Part shown: positions 12,901 to 24,371 of the stretch, in pieces
How positions within the stretch are numbered: position 1 is the first letter of the stretch
Layout of the letters: each line of letters starts with the position of its first letter
Assembly: GCA_037892935.1 (NCBI GenBank)
Contig: JAYXKI010000018.1
Location: forward strand, 310,001-374,000
Length of the DNA: 64,000 bases
Origin: Phlebopus portentosus
Taxonomy: Eukaryota > Basidiomycota > Agaricomycetes > Boletales > Boletinellaceae
Direction: 5' to 3'
Notes under the pieces: generated by a model
Seen by the model: only the letters and a program-made list of their open reading frames with translations
The model's database searches: none
Told to the model about the DNA's origin: nothing
Made by a program: the position numbers and the translations under genes

Positions 12901-12906
12901 TATATA
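12901..12906 (-). promoter_or_regulatory. TATA box of the P450
   Basis: TATATA within GTATATATCC on the minus strand, 50 nt upstream of the ATG at 12851. Inferred from position. Confidence 0.4.
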
Positions 12907-15497
12907 CGAAGCGGATGCTGTTCTGAGTTTTTTGAGGGTGCAAACGCAGTTTTGTAGATTTTGCGAAACTACCACGTGTCAATGTTACTAGTCTCGAAAA
13001 ATGTATTGATCATTCTGATGGACCTCTCGTTAGACTAGTCTAATCGAAAAGAGTTTACTACACGATTCCATAATAGACCTCATAAGACTGGTCAAGGGAC
13101 ATTCAGGATGATAAGTAGAGTCGAGGCGGATCAATCGCCAAAGCACAAATAAGTGCAAATAAGTATACTCGGAAATCGGTGCGGAGATCGGAGATCCGAG
13201 CTGGAAAAGGAAGGCGCTTCCGACGTTGTGGTCCGATCAACGGCTTGGCAGTTTCATCTTTAACTCTGGTGGAAGAAATTTAGTCGAAACGAAAAAATAT
13301 CTCGTAGACTTGCGGACTGAGCATTCCACTCATTGGAAAGTCGATTTTGTTTTTGTAGCCTCTTGCAATACGTTCTTTCAGCGATCGACTGGAGCACTTG
13401 TGATATTCTACACGTTCCCCGCCTACCCTCAAATATACAATCTCTTACACCTTTAAGAAAGAACTAAGACTTTCTAGTCGTTATTGTTATTGCCTCGTCC
13501 CTCGGGGGTTGTAACTTGCTGTACCTTAGAAAGGCTCCTAACCTGTCCCATGCCGGTAGAGTCTCTGCAGATTAGCTTCTTCCGCGTGAAGTTGAGATGA
13601 CGCACCATGGATTGATCTGAAACATATTTAGGGAAAGCCGTCTTTCCAGTGATTCTTCTTTTCATGATAACCTTTCTACCAAGGTATAAGGGCATAAGAC
13701 TAAACTATGTACACAGAGGCCGCTCTGCGTTCGTCAGAGCACAACTCATGTGTGTCATTATATCGTCGTACAATGGGCGGATCCAACGAGGCGCATATAC
13801 ACATCCCAATATATTCATCAAGTTCTTCCTTTCGCGTCATCATTCTAGTACTCGGGGAAGAACTCTGGTCGTGCATACATTATACATAACAGACTCAGAG
13901 TGATGTCTGATTTCACAACTAGATATCCGTTACCTGATATATCTTGGGACAGACTCTGGACCTATCATGTGCTCGCCCTCTCCAGTTCTTTCATCTGTCC
14001 ACGCATTGGTTTGTTATAAGAACATTTGGAGAAATTGAAGCACGTATCTTGATTCGATTTACGGCCTGTAGATGCGACAATGGGACGCGAACGTTGGTCA
14101 ATCCTGATGTATCGTTGACTTGCTCATACGCGGGCACGCACAGGATAGCGACCATTTTCCTGGGCACACCTACATACTACCCATAGTCCGTCTCACTTCG
14201 AGGCGTCGGTACATTCCAGGAGTACCTAATCAGTGCACCCGGACAAAAATCGTCTCCTGTACTTACTATGTGCGTGTGATCATCACTTATCTCTGACTTA
14301 CGGGGGCATGTAGCCTGCAAGCGAATAAACGGAGACGGCCCGCACCATCGCGGGAGTCTCGTCGTACCTTCGCGCGAGGCATTTCAAAACAGACGTCGTA
14401 CAAGTGTCTTCTCTACTGACCATGATCTCACGCCTTCGCTTCTGTCCTTTCCTTTGCAACTTCAATGATTAAGGAGATCGACCTCGAAATCTATAGCGTG
14501 TCATCACGTTGCCCGACCAGTTGGCGTCTAAAAAACATGGGCACATCACAATGATCCGCGGCCTCCACATGTCTTCGGTGGCACTCAGGTTCTATTTTAC
14601 TCCTGAGCGAGAATTTGCCATAATGAGCCTCCCTAATGATCTTCAGCACCAGGTCTTCTCCGGAACCAGGTCAACATCATTTCTCTGAAAAGGTACGTTC
14701 GCCAGATCTTCAATTCGCAAACATCATGGGAGCTGAACTCAGAATCCAGAATGGGTCCTCGGTGTTTCCTTGGCCGTCCGCTCCGTCAACTACTCTATGT
14801 AGATCTATCTGGTATGTTCTGTTTTCCGCAGACATTTATGCGGGGCATATCGAGGTTCCGAATGATCTACTCTAGAGGCGATTAGAGCGGGTATGCGCCT
14901 GATTCTGTGAGTTATTTATACAGTTTATGTAATTGAAATCTCGAGTGACTCGGAGCCGCTTTGAAGATCCGTCAGCTTTTGCATGTTTGCAAATGTAGGT
15001 GCAATCAGAGAACAGCGAACAAGGATGGAGAACCGCGCGACGCGATTACAGTCTCGGAGATTCAATCGACTGAAATTCCGTGATCAATTGTTCCAATAGC
15101 TTCAGGAAGTTCTTCTTTCAAGGCCGTATCTTTGACGTCCATCACCTAATTCTGTCGAGAAGTTGGGCAGTGCATCAACCAATCGTCCAATCGTAGGATA
15201 GGGCTGTTTCTTTCCCCCGAGTCGGAGCGATTCAATCGACCAATCCTGCCTGCCTTTTCGCAGATCGTCCATGTCCTTCGGTGCTAAGGTTGAAACTAAC
15301 TCTTGTTTACTGAATACAGTGCTTTCTAGCTTTGTCCCGTGCGCTCTTTCGCACCATCAAAATATAGTCCCTTGGGAGAACTCGGATCGTCGAATGTGCC
15401 TCTTATATGTAAGTGCGCGCTGGTTGGAAACTCACTGCATGCACAATTGCATAATTCACCACTGAACAAACTTGCCCAAACACTGTTACTGAACTGC
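12907..15497. other. 2.6-kb intergenic region, nothing recognised
   Basis: Short ORFs on both strands (none above about 85 codons) without domains, signal peptides or consistent splice frames. No tRNA fold or transposon end was seen. It may hold unrecognised noncoding transcripts or decayed sequence. Confidence 0.45.
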
Positions 15498-15504
15498 ATA
15501 AAAG
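15498..15504 (+). promoter_or_regulatory. TATA-like box of SSP2
   Basis: ATAAAAG within the CATAAAAGG at this site, about 115 nt upstream of the ATG at 15617; the same motif as in front of SSP1. Confidence 0.35.
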
Positions 15505-15616
15505 GCGGTCCACTTCAATGCTCAATCCCCCAGCACAGCTGAGTCCTCTTCAGACTTCAAGCAGCATATAGTCCCTCCAACTCTTGACCAGTTTCATACT
15601 AGCTCGTCTACAAATC

Positions 15617-15940
15617 ATGCAGTTCTTCAGCAAGATTGCTATTGTCGCTATGTTCACTGCGTCTGTCGCTGCGACGCCCATCACGGAGACCGACAAACGT
15701 CAGCTCAGTGGTATACCGTCCATCGTATGTCTTACGGGTCCACTTGGAGATATCGGCTCCAGTATCATCGATGGATCAGGCATTGGCATCATCGGTTGCC
15801 CTTCTGACGAAACTTGCACGGCGCTGGACATCCCGATTATTGGAGAGCTCCTGCCTATCGGCGTAAGTCTCGCAGCTGATTCGCATAAAGCAAGACATGA
15901 ACTGACCAATCTTCTATGATTTCAACAGACCTGTGACTGA
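15617..15940 (+). CDS. Small secreted four-cysteine protein (SSP2)
   Basis: Exons 15617-15862 and 15929-15940 around a 66-nt GTAAGT...AACAG intron; 85 residues. Signal peptide MQFFSKIAIVAMFTASVAA, propeptide ending TDKR (Kex2-like), then a Gly/Ile-rich mature part with four Cys, C-x22-C-x5-C-x16-C, the last Cys in the terminal TCD. The intron sits immediately before the last three codons, exactly as in SSP1 (182-514). Shared features are the KR site, the C-x5-C pair and the intron position; the rest has diverged. Extracellular location inferred; function unknown. Confidence 0.75.
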
Positions 15941-16560
15941 ACGCCCGGCACGTTGACTGCGTTGACGCGACGCGGAAACTTTCAGAACACCATTGTAAGC
16001 TAGACTGAAAATTACTCCGTGATGCTTAGCTCGAATCTCATTTGTCTAGTGTTCGAGAACGTTTTTGTTTGGATCAAGTAACGTCTTGAAGCCCCGTATT
16101 GTTAGGCCTCCCCTCGTGCAGTATTCATGTACATTCGCTCGCGTTTCTGTCAATAAGTTTGATTATCCTTTTAATAATAAATAACCTTTGACCCTTGCGT
16201 CGCTTTACTGAAGAAAATAGAAGGTAAACTCACAGTTGTTTTTTGAAAGCCAAAGGAAGACTCTCGAAAGCCCATGATAGAGCATGCAAACTTTTACTGT
16301 CTGAGGGCATTTATCAAGAGATACTGTCAGCATCCGAGGAAAGAAGTCAGCGCTCCGAAGGCCTGCGATAAGTACGGGATGCAAAGAAGGATAGGGAGAG
16401 AAAAGAAGACACTTAAAACAGTCTCTAACGGACACGAGAAGACGAAGCGTCGAGAAAGTGTGGAGTCAGGCTAATATAGGTACTGACAGCGCAGCGAAAA
16501 GATGGATCAGCAGTATCGTAGAGGGACTAGCGATTTGCTATGCTGAGGAGTACCAGAATG
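15941..16560. other. Intergenic, SSP2 to Leu/Pro-repeat ORF
   Basis: No supported gene. A plus-strand stretch around 16.27-16.47 kb is open for 66 codons but lacks any family feature. Confidence 0.4.
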
Positions 16561-16568
16561 TATAAAAG
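16561..16568 (+). promoter_or_regulatory. TATA box before the Leu/Pro-repeat ORF
   Basis: Perfect TATAAAAG, 74 nt upstream of the ATG at 16642. It supports transcription of this otherwise doubtful ORF. Confidence 0.4.
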
Positions 16569-16641
16569 CGTCTTAGTTTGCCAGATACTCTCGGAAACAA
16601 CAGTTATCCTCGCCTTGAGCTCAACCGATTTGTTTACCATC

Positions 16642-16950
16642 ATGCTACTCGTCACCAGTATGTCCGTCGCGATAGTCGCAGTCGCAGTCCTTACGAGAGC
16701 AGCACTCATCCCGACGTCCATCTCGATTGCCACGACCATTTCTCTCGACGTACCAGAGGTAACAGGTCTCCCCATCAATCAGAGGGACCTGCCGTCCGTG
16801 TCCATACATGACCTTCCGTTGCCAACGTCACTCCCGATCAGCCTACCGCTGCCAGTGCCGACGTCGCTTTCACTGAGCCTCCCGCTCCCTCTCCCAACCG
16901 ACACGACTATTTCGTTGGAGCTGCCCCTTCCCACTGGAGTCAATCTATAA
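16642..16950 (+). CDS. Leu/Pro-repeat small protein, possibly secreted
   Basis: A 102-codon frame. Residues 1-21 are hydrophobic (MLLVTSMSVAIVAVAVLTRAA) and could act as signal peptide or anchor. From about residue 55 the sequence is built of repeated Leu-Pro/Ser-Leu units (LPLPTSLPISLPLPVPTSLS and similar), with almost no charge and no Cys. This ATG is preferred over those at 16540 and 16561 because the hydrophobic start and the TATA spacing fit it. No family was recognised. It could be a cell-wall or surface-active peptide precursor, but that is a guess; a chance ORF in biased sequence is possible. Confidence 0.4.
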   Translation: MLLVTSMSVAIVAVAVLTRAALIPTSISIATTISLDVPEVTGLPINQRDLPSVSIHDLPLPTSLPISLPLPVPTSLSLSLPLPLPTDTTISLELPLPTGVNL

Positions 16951-17668
16951 TCCCAGGCATAAAGGTCGAAGCAGAACAAAGACTAGGTAGTCTAGTTTCA
17001 GCCTAGTTCGTGATATATCTGATGTCTTGCCAGCTTTACACAAGTAGCCCCCGTGCAAGGATTTCATAGCATGTTATTTTACAGCAGTTCATTGTGCGGA
17101 TCCGCCTCAGAGTGCAAATTGAGACATTTGGAGAAATAATTGTAGCTTGTGAGAGCAATGAAAGTTAACTCTGGCTACTGAAGATCTGAGATGTTGTCAA
17201 AAAGAGGAAGAAGCTAAGCAAGACGAATCAGACATAACGCCGCGTAGGTGCCCACCCTCAAGTATCACGTGCATCCATCGCAGAGGTAATGTATTTTTCT
17301 GTTCAGGACAGGAGCTGGCGGCCGCTACCGTAAAGAGCTCTGCGACTCTCAGCTGTGCGGGAGAGTGTTTGAAAACGAGGAGTCTTGTGGTTGGTCATTC
17401 CGACTCGTCCCGCACGCAAATTATATCGATGGGATTTTGCATTCCCGTCTCCCGTCCAATCCGAGCCTGAGCTGCATCAGAGTGTGAACTGAGTCGCATC
17501 TCACTGAACAACCGTCGCTGTGCGGTGATATGTATTTAAAGGAGGGGACACATGAAGAAACAGGACTGGAAATGGTGGTGGTAAGGCGTAGCCGCGGTGA
17601 GGTGTGAGGCCGAACTGATTTCACCACAAATTGAAGCGCGGAGGCCGAAAGCGGAAGGTGCAGGTGAC
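16951..17668. other. Upstream region of FBA1
   Basis: No ORF with support. It probably holds FBA1 promoter elements; pyrimidine-rich stretches lie close to the gene. Confidence 0.4.
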
Positions 17669-17677
17669 TATATATAA
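17669..17677 (+). promoter_or_regulatory. TATA box of FBA1
   Basis: TATATATAA 98 nt upstream of the FBA1 ATG, followed by a long C/T-rich tract (17700-17760), the usual layout of highly expressed fungal glycolytic genes. Confidence 0.6.
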
Positions 17678-17774
17678 TTTATTTATCTCCGAACTCGGTT
17701 CTCCGTCATTCCTGTCCTCATCTCTTGTTTCTCATCCACCACCATCTCCCAACATCCCATTGCTTATCGACACT

Positions 17775-19304
17775 ATGGGCGTTCTTGATATCGTACCCGT
17801 AAGTCTCGATTCCTTCGCCGTCTCTTCTTCCAATCTCACGACGCTTGCCACGGAAGGCCGGTGTAATCACAGGCGACCACGTTCGCAAGGTCTTTGAGTA
17901 CGCTCGCGAGCACAAGGTGAGCTTTCTGATTCTCTGATGTCGTTCAGTTGGCTTATGAATATCAAAGTTCGCCATTCCGGTGAGTCCCAGCCAATGCCAT
18001 GTCGTTGGGGAAGAAGGCTTGGGCCGCGATTCGACCGGATTCTTCTAGGCTATCGTATGTTGCCACCGTCCTATCTCGTAGAGCGGGATGACTAAATTTC
18101 CGTCAGAATGTAACATCCTCATCGACAGCCAACGCTGTCCTTGAAGCTGCTCGGTACGTCTGCCTTGGAAGTAGCATTAAATTTGTTAATACCGACGCGT
18201 ACACCCAGTGACATCAAAGCGCCGATCATCATTCAGGTTTCACAAGGCGGTTCAGCGTACTATGCTGGCAAGGGCCTTTCTAATGACGGTCAAAAGGCAT
18301 CCATCACTGGTGCCATTGCCGCCGCACATCACGTCCGAACGGTCGCAAAAGAATACGGCGTGTAAGTATTCACCTCACCTCAGTCCGTCTTTCTCCGCAT
18401 CTTTGACCGCTCTATTGTTAGCCCCGTTATCCTCCATTCAGATCACTGCGCGAAGAAGCTACTGCCTTGGTTTGACGGTATGCTTGAGGCAGACAAGGCG
18501 TACTTTGCGCAGCATGGTGAGCCACTGTTCAGTTCGCACATGCTCGACCTTTCGGAGGAATCGAAGGAAGAGAACATTTCCACGTGTGTCAAATACTTCA
18601 CCGAAATGGCCAAGCTTAATCTTTGGCTCGAGATGGAGATCGGAATCACTGGTGGCGAGGAAGACGGCGTAGATAACACCGGAGTCGACAATTCGGCCCT
18701 TTACACGCAACCCGAAGACGTTTACGATATTTCCACCGCATTATCCAAGATCAGTCCTAATTTCTCTATCGCCGCTGCCTTTGGGAACGTCCACGGTGTC
18801 TACAAACCTGGTAACGTCCGTCTGCACCCCGAGCTATTAGGCAAGCATCAGGCATACGCAGCCCAGCAGCTTAAGGGCAAGGATCCGAAACCTCTGTTCC
18901 TCGTATTCCACGGTGGTTCCGGCTCATCGAAAGAAGAGATCAAGACAGCGGTCGAAAACGGCGTGGTGAAGATGAATGTGGACACCGACACGCAGTTCGC
19001 ATACCTTCAAGGAATTAGGGACTTTGTCCAGAGCAAGAGCGGCTATCTGCAAACTCAGGTCGGAAACCCCGAGGGTCCTGACAAGCCGAACAAGAAAGCA
19101 AGTATACTTCGTTTGAATTATTATAATTGTTTACTTAAGGCCTGCTTTTTAGTACTACGATCCTCGCGTCTGGGTTCGCGAAGGAGAGAAGACACTGGTA
19201 ACACGCGTGAAAGAAGCTTGCACCGACCTGGGCAACACCAGTGCGTACTACATGTCTCTGATTTACTATTACAATCGCTTACGCTATCTCCAGATCGCCT
19301 GTAG
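17775..19304 (+). CDS. FBA1: Fructose-bisphosphate aldolase, class II
   Basis: Nine exons: 17775-17798, 17857-17916, 17968-17979, 18049-18054, 18107-18153, 18209-18361, 18422-19097, 19153-19240, 19294-19304; 358 residues (yeast Fba1 has 359). Zn-dependent cleavage of fructose 1,6-bisphosphate to dihydroxyacetone phosphate and glyceraldehyde 3-phosphate in glycolysis. Seen: FAIPAINVTSSST, HSDHCAKKLLPWFDG (metal/catalytic His-Asp), GGEEDGVDN, AAAFGNVHG and FHGGSGSS with metal-binding His, and VDTDTQFAY. Exon 4 is six nucleotides (Ala-Ile) and is required by the invariant AIPAINV. Intron 7 is GC-AG (GCAAGT), needed to join NKK to YYDPRVWVREGEKT. The last exon codes three residues plus stop. Confidence 0.95.
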
Positions 19305-20193
19305 GATACCTGCAGCCGAAAACCTATGTTGATGAACAAAAAGTGTATGTTACAGTGATGATGGGAACGAAAGGAATACATAACGTGTATGATCATCTCT
19401 CTATAGCTCCCATATATGTACTTTACCTTGAGTCTACATTTGGCGGCTAGTCTGAAATGATGATTTTCCGCCACTATGGACATTGTTACGAGCTGTGAAT
19501 TTGTTAATTGTGTCTTTGTAGACTATATAATGCGCATGTAGAAGACATCTCTCGTTGATGGTAGTCGGTGGGTGCAACGATCAGTAGCGGACAACTTCCA
19601 TCACCGCCCAAAAAGTTTAGTTGGAGGAACTGAATCAATCTGTAGTTCCCCTGACAAAGTAAACGTCTGTAACGTATATCACTAAGACGGTATCTTTGAC
19701 AACTTGAGACTGCTGCAACCGGCCTGATGGACTATTGGAATATTCGGTCACTTCGGAATATTTGCTCCGTGGTAAATCTAGAATGTTCTTAATCCGTAAT
19801 GTCCGAATGATAGAAGAAATGCTCTTTGATTGTGATCTTTTTGTAAGGAAGGAGTACAGTACACATTAGTATGTCCTGTCATAGGGAACGCCCCAAAAGG
19901 ACAATATTAGAGAATTTCAGAAAGAAAAGTCCGAATGAATCGAGATTATGAGAACCCTAAAAAATCTCAAGGTGCGAGACCATTGCTTGTCATATCATAC
20001 GGTTGTTTAGGTATCTGATTCCAGCGGCAGATATCTAATTCCGCGTAACTGGCAATACTAGTACGTTATAATTGATCCCTATGCATCAATGCTCAGGCCG
20101 TCGTACACGGCATTGAGCTGTGAACGGAGTTTCTTCACTGAACTTCCCTCGAGATCGATGCACATCAATGATTCATATGAATTTGACAGTCTG
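19305..20193. other. Intergenic, FBA1 to seven-helix gene
   Basis: Nothing recognised: AT-rich, short ORFs only, no tRNA-like fold or repeat noticed. Confidence 0.45.
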
Positions 20194-20200
20194 TTATAAA
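20194..20200 (+). promoter_or_regulatory. TATA-like box of the seven-helix gene
   Basis: TTATAAA 73 nt upstream of the ATG at 20273. Inferred from position. Confidence 0.35.
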
Positions 20201-20272
20201 TGAGTCTTTACCCGCTCATCAATTCATGAAACTACTCAGCTCATACCCACCTTTTCGACCTTGGTGTCTATC

Positions 20273-21600
20273 ATGTCAATTGGTATCGTCGAAGCGAACT
20301 TTGTGTCAGTCGTGGTAGAGTCGATTCTCTTTGGCACGTCGCCCTCTTCATAAGCGGGCGCTTTCTCCTAATAATAAATCTTCATAGGGTTCTTCTCAAT
20401 GTTATTCGCGTTATCGTCGTACTTGCTGCTTTGCAAGGAGACAGTCTCGCGTCCACTGAGAACGAGGTTCGCGTGTGCCTTATCAGTCATGTATATACTA
20501 GCAATTACGGTGACCTTGTTTCCAGAAGAAGTATGAGCATTACTTACTGTGAAGAATTTAGCATGAAGCAATCAACTTCAAGCGAGCCTTGGACGGATTT
20601 ACCACAAGTCGCGATGGATCTGAATTCTTCAGCATAAATCAGGGGGGTATAGACCTTTGCAAATTGATCATTTACGCACTACAGAGCTTACTCGGTGACG
20701 TGTTGATGGTGAGCATCAGGTCCTTCATCTGAAGAGCGTGGCTTACCCGAAGCCTTAGATATACCGCCTATGCATCATCTGTAGCGGTTATAGACGAGTT
20801 CTTATTCCTTCTCTCATCTTGATGACCGGAAGTTTTGGTGCGCACACATTCCAACCGGACCTATCTTCTTGACCTTCATCGTAAAGCACAGCGAGCGGCA
20901 TAGTTATGCTAGTTGGATTTTCAAAGCAACGAGTCGTTTCTCCCTTCGCTTCTGCAACCTCCTATCGCTGGATGTTTGCTTTCTTTTTCTTCAGTTTTAT
21001 CATCAATCTCGGTGGAACTCGTGAGACTTACACTTACACTTTCCTTTGTGTTTGTACGCTGAGGATAGTTCAACCTCTCGAGTCACGATTACAATTCGCA
21101 TTTGGTTGACGAGACGAATGGCGGCGAGACCTATGACGGAGCTTTCCCCGTTTACAGTCGTTCTTCTTGACCCCGGGATCATTTACTCGGCCAGCCTAAT
21201 TTGCCTTTTTGGTGTATTCTTAGCAAAAAATTACGGTGTGCTTTTGCTGCTTGATTGGGTAAGCTCAGGCTTGAAAAGCCAGGATATATATGTCACTCAC
21301 ATTTCGTCCCTTGACCATAACACTTCCGTAGATTCCACAGATAATTGTGAGGCATCGGCTCCAGGCCGATAGGTCATATTGAGTCTTTCTCTGACAATAT
21401 ATCTTCTCTTTTAGGGAATTGTCGCCTCTCTTGTCATTGTGCGAATCGGATTCAAGAGCCTTTGGAACGGAAGATTGGACTTTACGCCACGTCCTGATCA
21501 CCGAGACAGACCGCCGATGGTGCCTCCAAAAGACGACGCCTGGCTCGCAGCGCTCGAGAAAGGAGGAGTCGAGTCTCGTTCAACCATTGGACCGCCGTAA
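20273..21600 (+). CDS. Seven-helix membrane protein, basidiomycete family
   Basis: Eight exons: 20273-20333, 20388-20509, 20562-20708, 20759-20837, 20892-21011, 21083-21258, 21332-21346, 21415-21600; 301 residues. Hydrophobic segments fit seven helices: VESILFGFFSMLFALSSYLL, ACALSVMYILAIT, LIIYALQSLLGDVLMIYRLC, VLIPSLILMTGSF, WMFAFFFFSFIINLVTITIR, IIYSASLICLFGVFLA and IIGIVASLVIVRIGF, followed by a ~45-residue polar tail. The pattern (acidic N-terminus before helix 1, LLGD-x-YR before helix 4, SPF-x-VLLDPGIIYSAS before helix 6, Q-IIGIV-x-IVRIG in helix 7) matches the large agaricomycete family of uncharacterised seven-helix proteins. Intron 1 begins GC (GCACGT); exon 7 is 15 nt. Ligand and role unknown; receptor-like function is only a guess. 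Confidence 0.78.
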
Positions 21601-21994
21601 TCGAACCTGACAAAAAAAACATTGTCACTTCATGATCGATATATATATATGCATTACTATAGTTGTTTGTTTAAAAAGAATGAACCCCTGTTCAACTTCT
21701 CCGTCTGGAATCGATGCACCCAAGGGAATACCGGTATCGCGAATTCGCGTCAAAGTAGAAATTGCCGTACCCCGTATGTTCAACACGAGCATCTGTTGCT
21801 AATCACAGTACAATTCCAGAGAGACAGAAGATACAACAAAGGTATTATTTATGGTTCTTATATTAAATTCGTCAATCAGGAAACTGTCAATGAATTTATA
21901 TAAATACATTGTTGCTTGCAATTGATAGGTGATCTGTGCGTGTATGTACACGAAGTAAAACATGTTAGTAGTTGGATCGAGTCGTAATCGCAAA
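21601..21994. other. Intergenic between convergent genes
   Basis: 3' flanks of the seven-helix gene and PCMT; AT-rich, no gene seen. Confidence 0.5.
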
Positions 21995-22933
21995 TTAGAA
22001 AAATCGTGAAGCCTGCTTCTCCTGGTCCGTTAGCGGGACATACTAAGTTGTAGGAGATCGCTCGATCAGAACTATAGCATCCAGATGAAAGCGTAACGAT
22101 AAGGCGCACCATTACATCAAGAAGCGGCTTGGTCTGCACATTGCCTGCCTCATCCTTGTCTACCTGATAAATCTTCTGCGCTCCTATACCGACGGGAATA
22201 AACATGCGACCGGGCGCCTTCAGCTGGTCCACGAGTGCCTCTGGCAATTCTGGAGCTGCAGCACCTACATGGATTGCATCATATGGAGCTGCAGGAGGCC
22301 AGCCTTTCCTGCCATCGCCGGCGACCATCTCGATTTCACCCTTGTCGACAGCAGGGCCGAGGCCGTCCTTACGAAGGTTCTCGATGGACCAAGAAACCAG
22401 GTCTGGCATGTGGTCGATACCTACGACCTTGCCGGGTGGACCGTTCCCTGCGGAATCGTCGGATCGGACGAGATGGTAGAAGATAGCCGCGGTGTATCCT
22501 GAGCCGCTGCCGACATCGAGCACACGAGCGCCGGGCTTGAGGAAAGGAAGAAGGTTCATAGTTGCCTCTGCATGCTGAGATCATCAAGGATCAGTTGAGA
22601 ACCAGCAACGGGATTGTGGAAGAAGAGACGGACCATATGAGGCGCAGAAATTGTTGCGTTGCACTTAATTTGTCTGTGGATGTGTAAGGGGGAAAAGATG
22701 CTGCCGAGAAGCAGATCAATACTCGCTGAGGAGCGTCAATGTAGGCATCGCGTTCGTCAAGGACATAGTTTCTTCTGTCTACTTTCTTGAAGACCTACTT
22801 GGATTTAATCGTGAGTGATTGTGTGATTGTGTTGGTTGTTGCTAACCTCCGCGATTTCATTTGAGAGAAGACCGTAGCCACGCATGTTGTTGACGAGCTG
22901 ATCATTTGAGTTGCCAGATGTACGATACGCCAT
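21995..22933 (-). CDS. PCMT1: Protein-L-isoaspartate O-methyltransferase
   Basis: Five exons on the minus strand: 22933-22847, 22794-22727, 22673-22634, 22574-22110, 22042-21995; 235 residues (human PCMT1 227). Uses S-adenosylmethionine to methylate isoaspartyl residues in damaged proteins, in the cytosol. Seen: N-terminal SNDQLVNNMRGYGLL, substrate motif ATISAPHMHA, SAM-binding VLDVGSGSGYTAA, VVGIDHMPDLV, YDAIHVGAAAPELPEALVDQ, PGRMFIPVG, and the C-terminal YVPLTDQEKQ that ends the family. Intron 2 is best read as GC-AG (GCGAGT, 22726-22674), giving DAPQQIKCNATIS at exactly the family spacing; a GT alternative 4 nt downstream with a later acceptor would lose two residues. Confidence 0.92.
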
Positions 22934-23507
22934 TCCAATTGACCTTTTTGTATTTTTAATATTGAGGAGTAGTGACACTGCGATTGTGTACGAGCGGCGT
23001 AAGTTCAAGTTCATGGAGTGGAGGAGTCACGGTCCCGCCGACACCCGATACCATTCCATTCTAAACAAGATGATCGACGCTTTCCCACGAGTATAATCAC
23101 TTATATGTATATGATACAGGCATGTAGATAGATGTCAGAGACGCTAGATTTCCAGGGGTATGTACACCACTTAATTTGAACTGCGCACATTAACAAATTT
23201 ATCACACCAGCTCTATATACACGCAAGCCTAAACGACAACACCTCCAAGCACCTCCGAATACACGATGCGACATGAAGCAACCCAGTTCATCACGCATAT
23301 AGTGTGCTTCGATGACGTTCTCTTCATCTGCAAGCGGATACAGAACACAATGAATTGAGGCAAAGGCCTGATCGAGGACAGTCTTGTGGCTGCATGTTCG
23401 GTTTTTGTACAGAGATATGGACACGTTTGATGTTGACTGGTATGAGACAAACAAGATCATCATCCGCCAGCAAATTCGTATGGAGTACAAAGACGTACGA
23501 TGAGTTG
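22934..23507. other. Intergenic, PCMT promoter to broken gene
   Basis: Nearest 150 nt is probably the PCMT promoter; the rest lies beyond the 3' end of the broken gene on the same strand. Only short ORFs. Confidence 0.45.
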
Positions 23508-24308
23508 TTATTCCTCTGGATGTTCCACATTGTACCTGGCGAGTAAAGCAAGCAAAATTGCTTGCTTTTCGGCTTTCTTCAACATTATCTTCTCAGCAGG
23601 TACGTCGGTTGGATAAAATTTTTTGAATTTTGCAAGCTGAATTTTCATCATATAGACGGTCATTCGCTCGACAGCAGAACATTCCTGCTCCAAAGGGACA
23701 GATTCGATGAGCTCGTCACGCTCCTTCCTCTTCTGCGTCAGTAGGTCGGTCTTCAGTTTCTTTGCGGCATGTTCCTGATCCTTCTCTGCAGTAACTTCAC
23801 GCCGCCGTTTCCTCTCCAGACCACTTGAATCCTCAGCGCGTGCGTGCGCGCGCAAAAACTTCTGGTCTTCGTCACTGGTGAGTACAGTTTTGATAAATTC
23901 TTCTGTGTTGTTGCGCCGATATCTGAATATTGAATTGAAGAGCCGCAAAGATCCACTTGGATTATGTCGGGAGAAAAGTCTGAGGGAGCCAAGTGCTCCC
24001 TCATTCGCATCATTTGTTGCAGGCATCCATGCCTGCTCCTTCTCTGCTTCGGTAAGTGCTGCAATTGCTCCGTCATCATTAAATTCTGACAAAAATCACC
24101 CCCAGGTAGACAGTGCACCAGTCAAAAAGGCCCTGAAAAGGGCCTCCAGCTTTGGTAGCCTCCCTTCGGCAATAAGGGTTTGAATAGCTTCGATTAAATC
24201 GGGGCAATTCCAACCTTTATTTCCATCCAGGGTCACCTCTTGAGGCTTCGCCTGTGATGAAATGATGAGCTGTGGTGAGCAGATCAGTTTCCGCAAGTGT
24301 TGCTTGAC

Positions 24309-24371
24309 CTGTGTAAACATGCGAGACTCGAGTAAGTATGTTTGATAGATCCTAGCTGAGTATAGTCTCAC
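24309..24371 (-). repeat. Introner-like intron A (63 nt)
   Basis: Intron starting GTGAGACTATACTCAGCTAG and ending TTTACACAG. It shares its first 25 nt exactly, and most of its remainder, with introns B and C. It contains no stop in the host frame, so retention would add 21 residues. Confidence 0.7.

Noticed and set aside
20531..20561. 31-nt intron in the seven-helix gene using donor GTATGA
   Set aside because: Too short; using GTGACC at 20510 gives a 52-nt intron and restores the family pattern MYILAITHEAINF.
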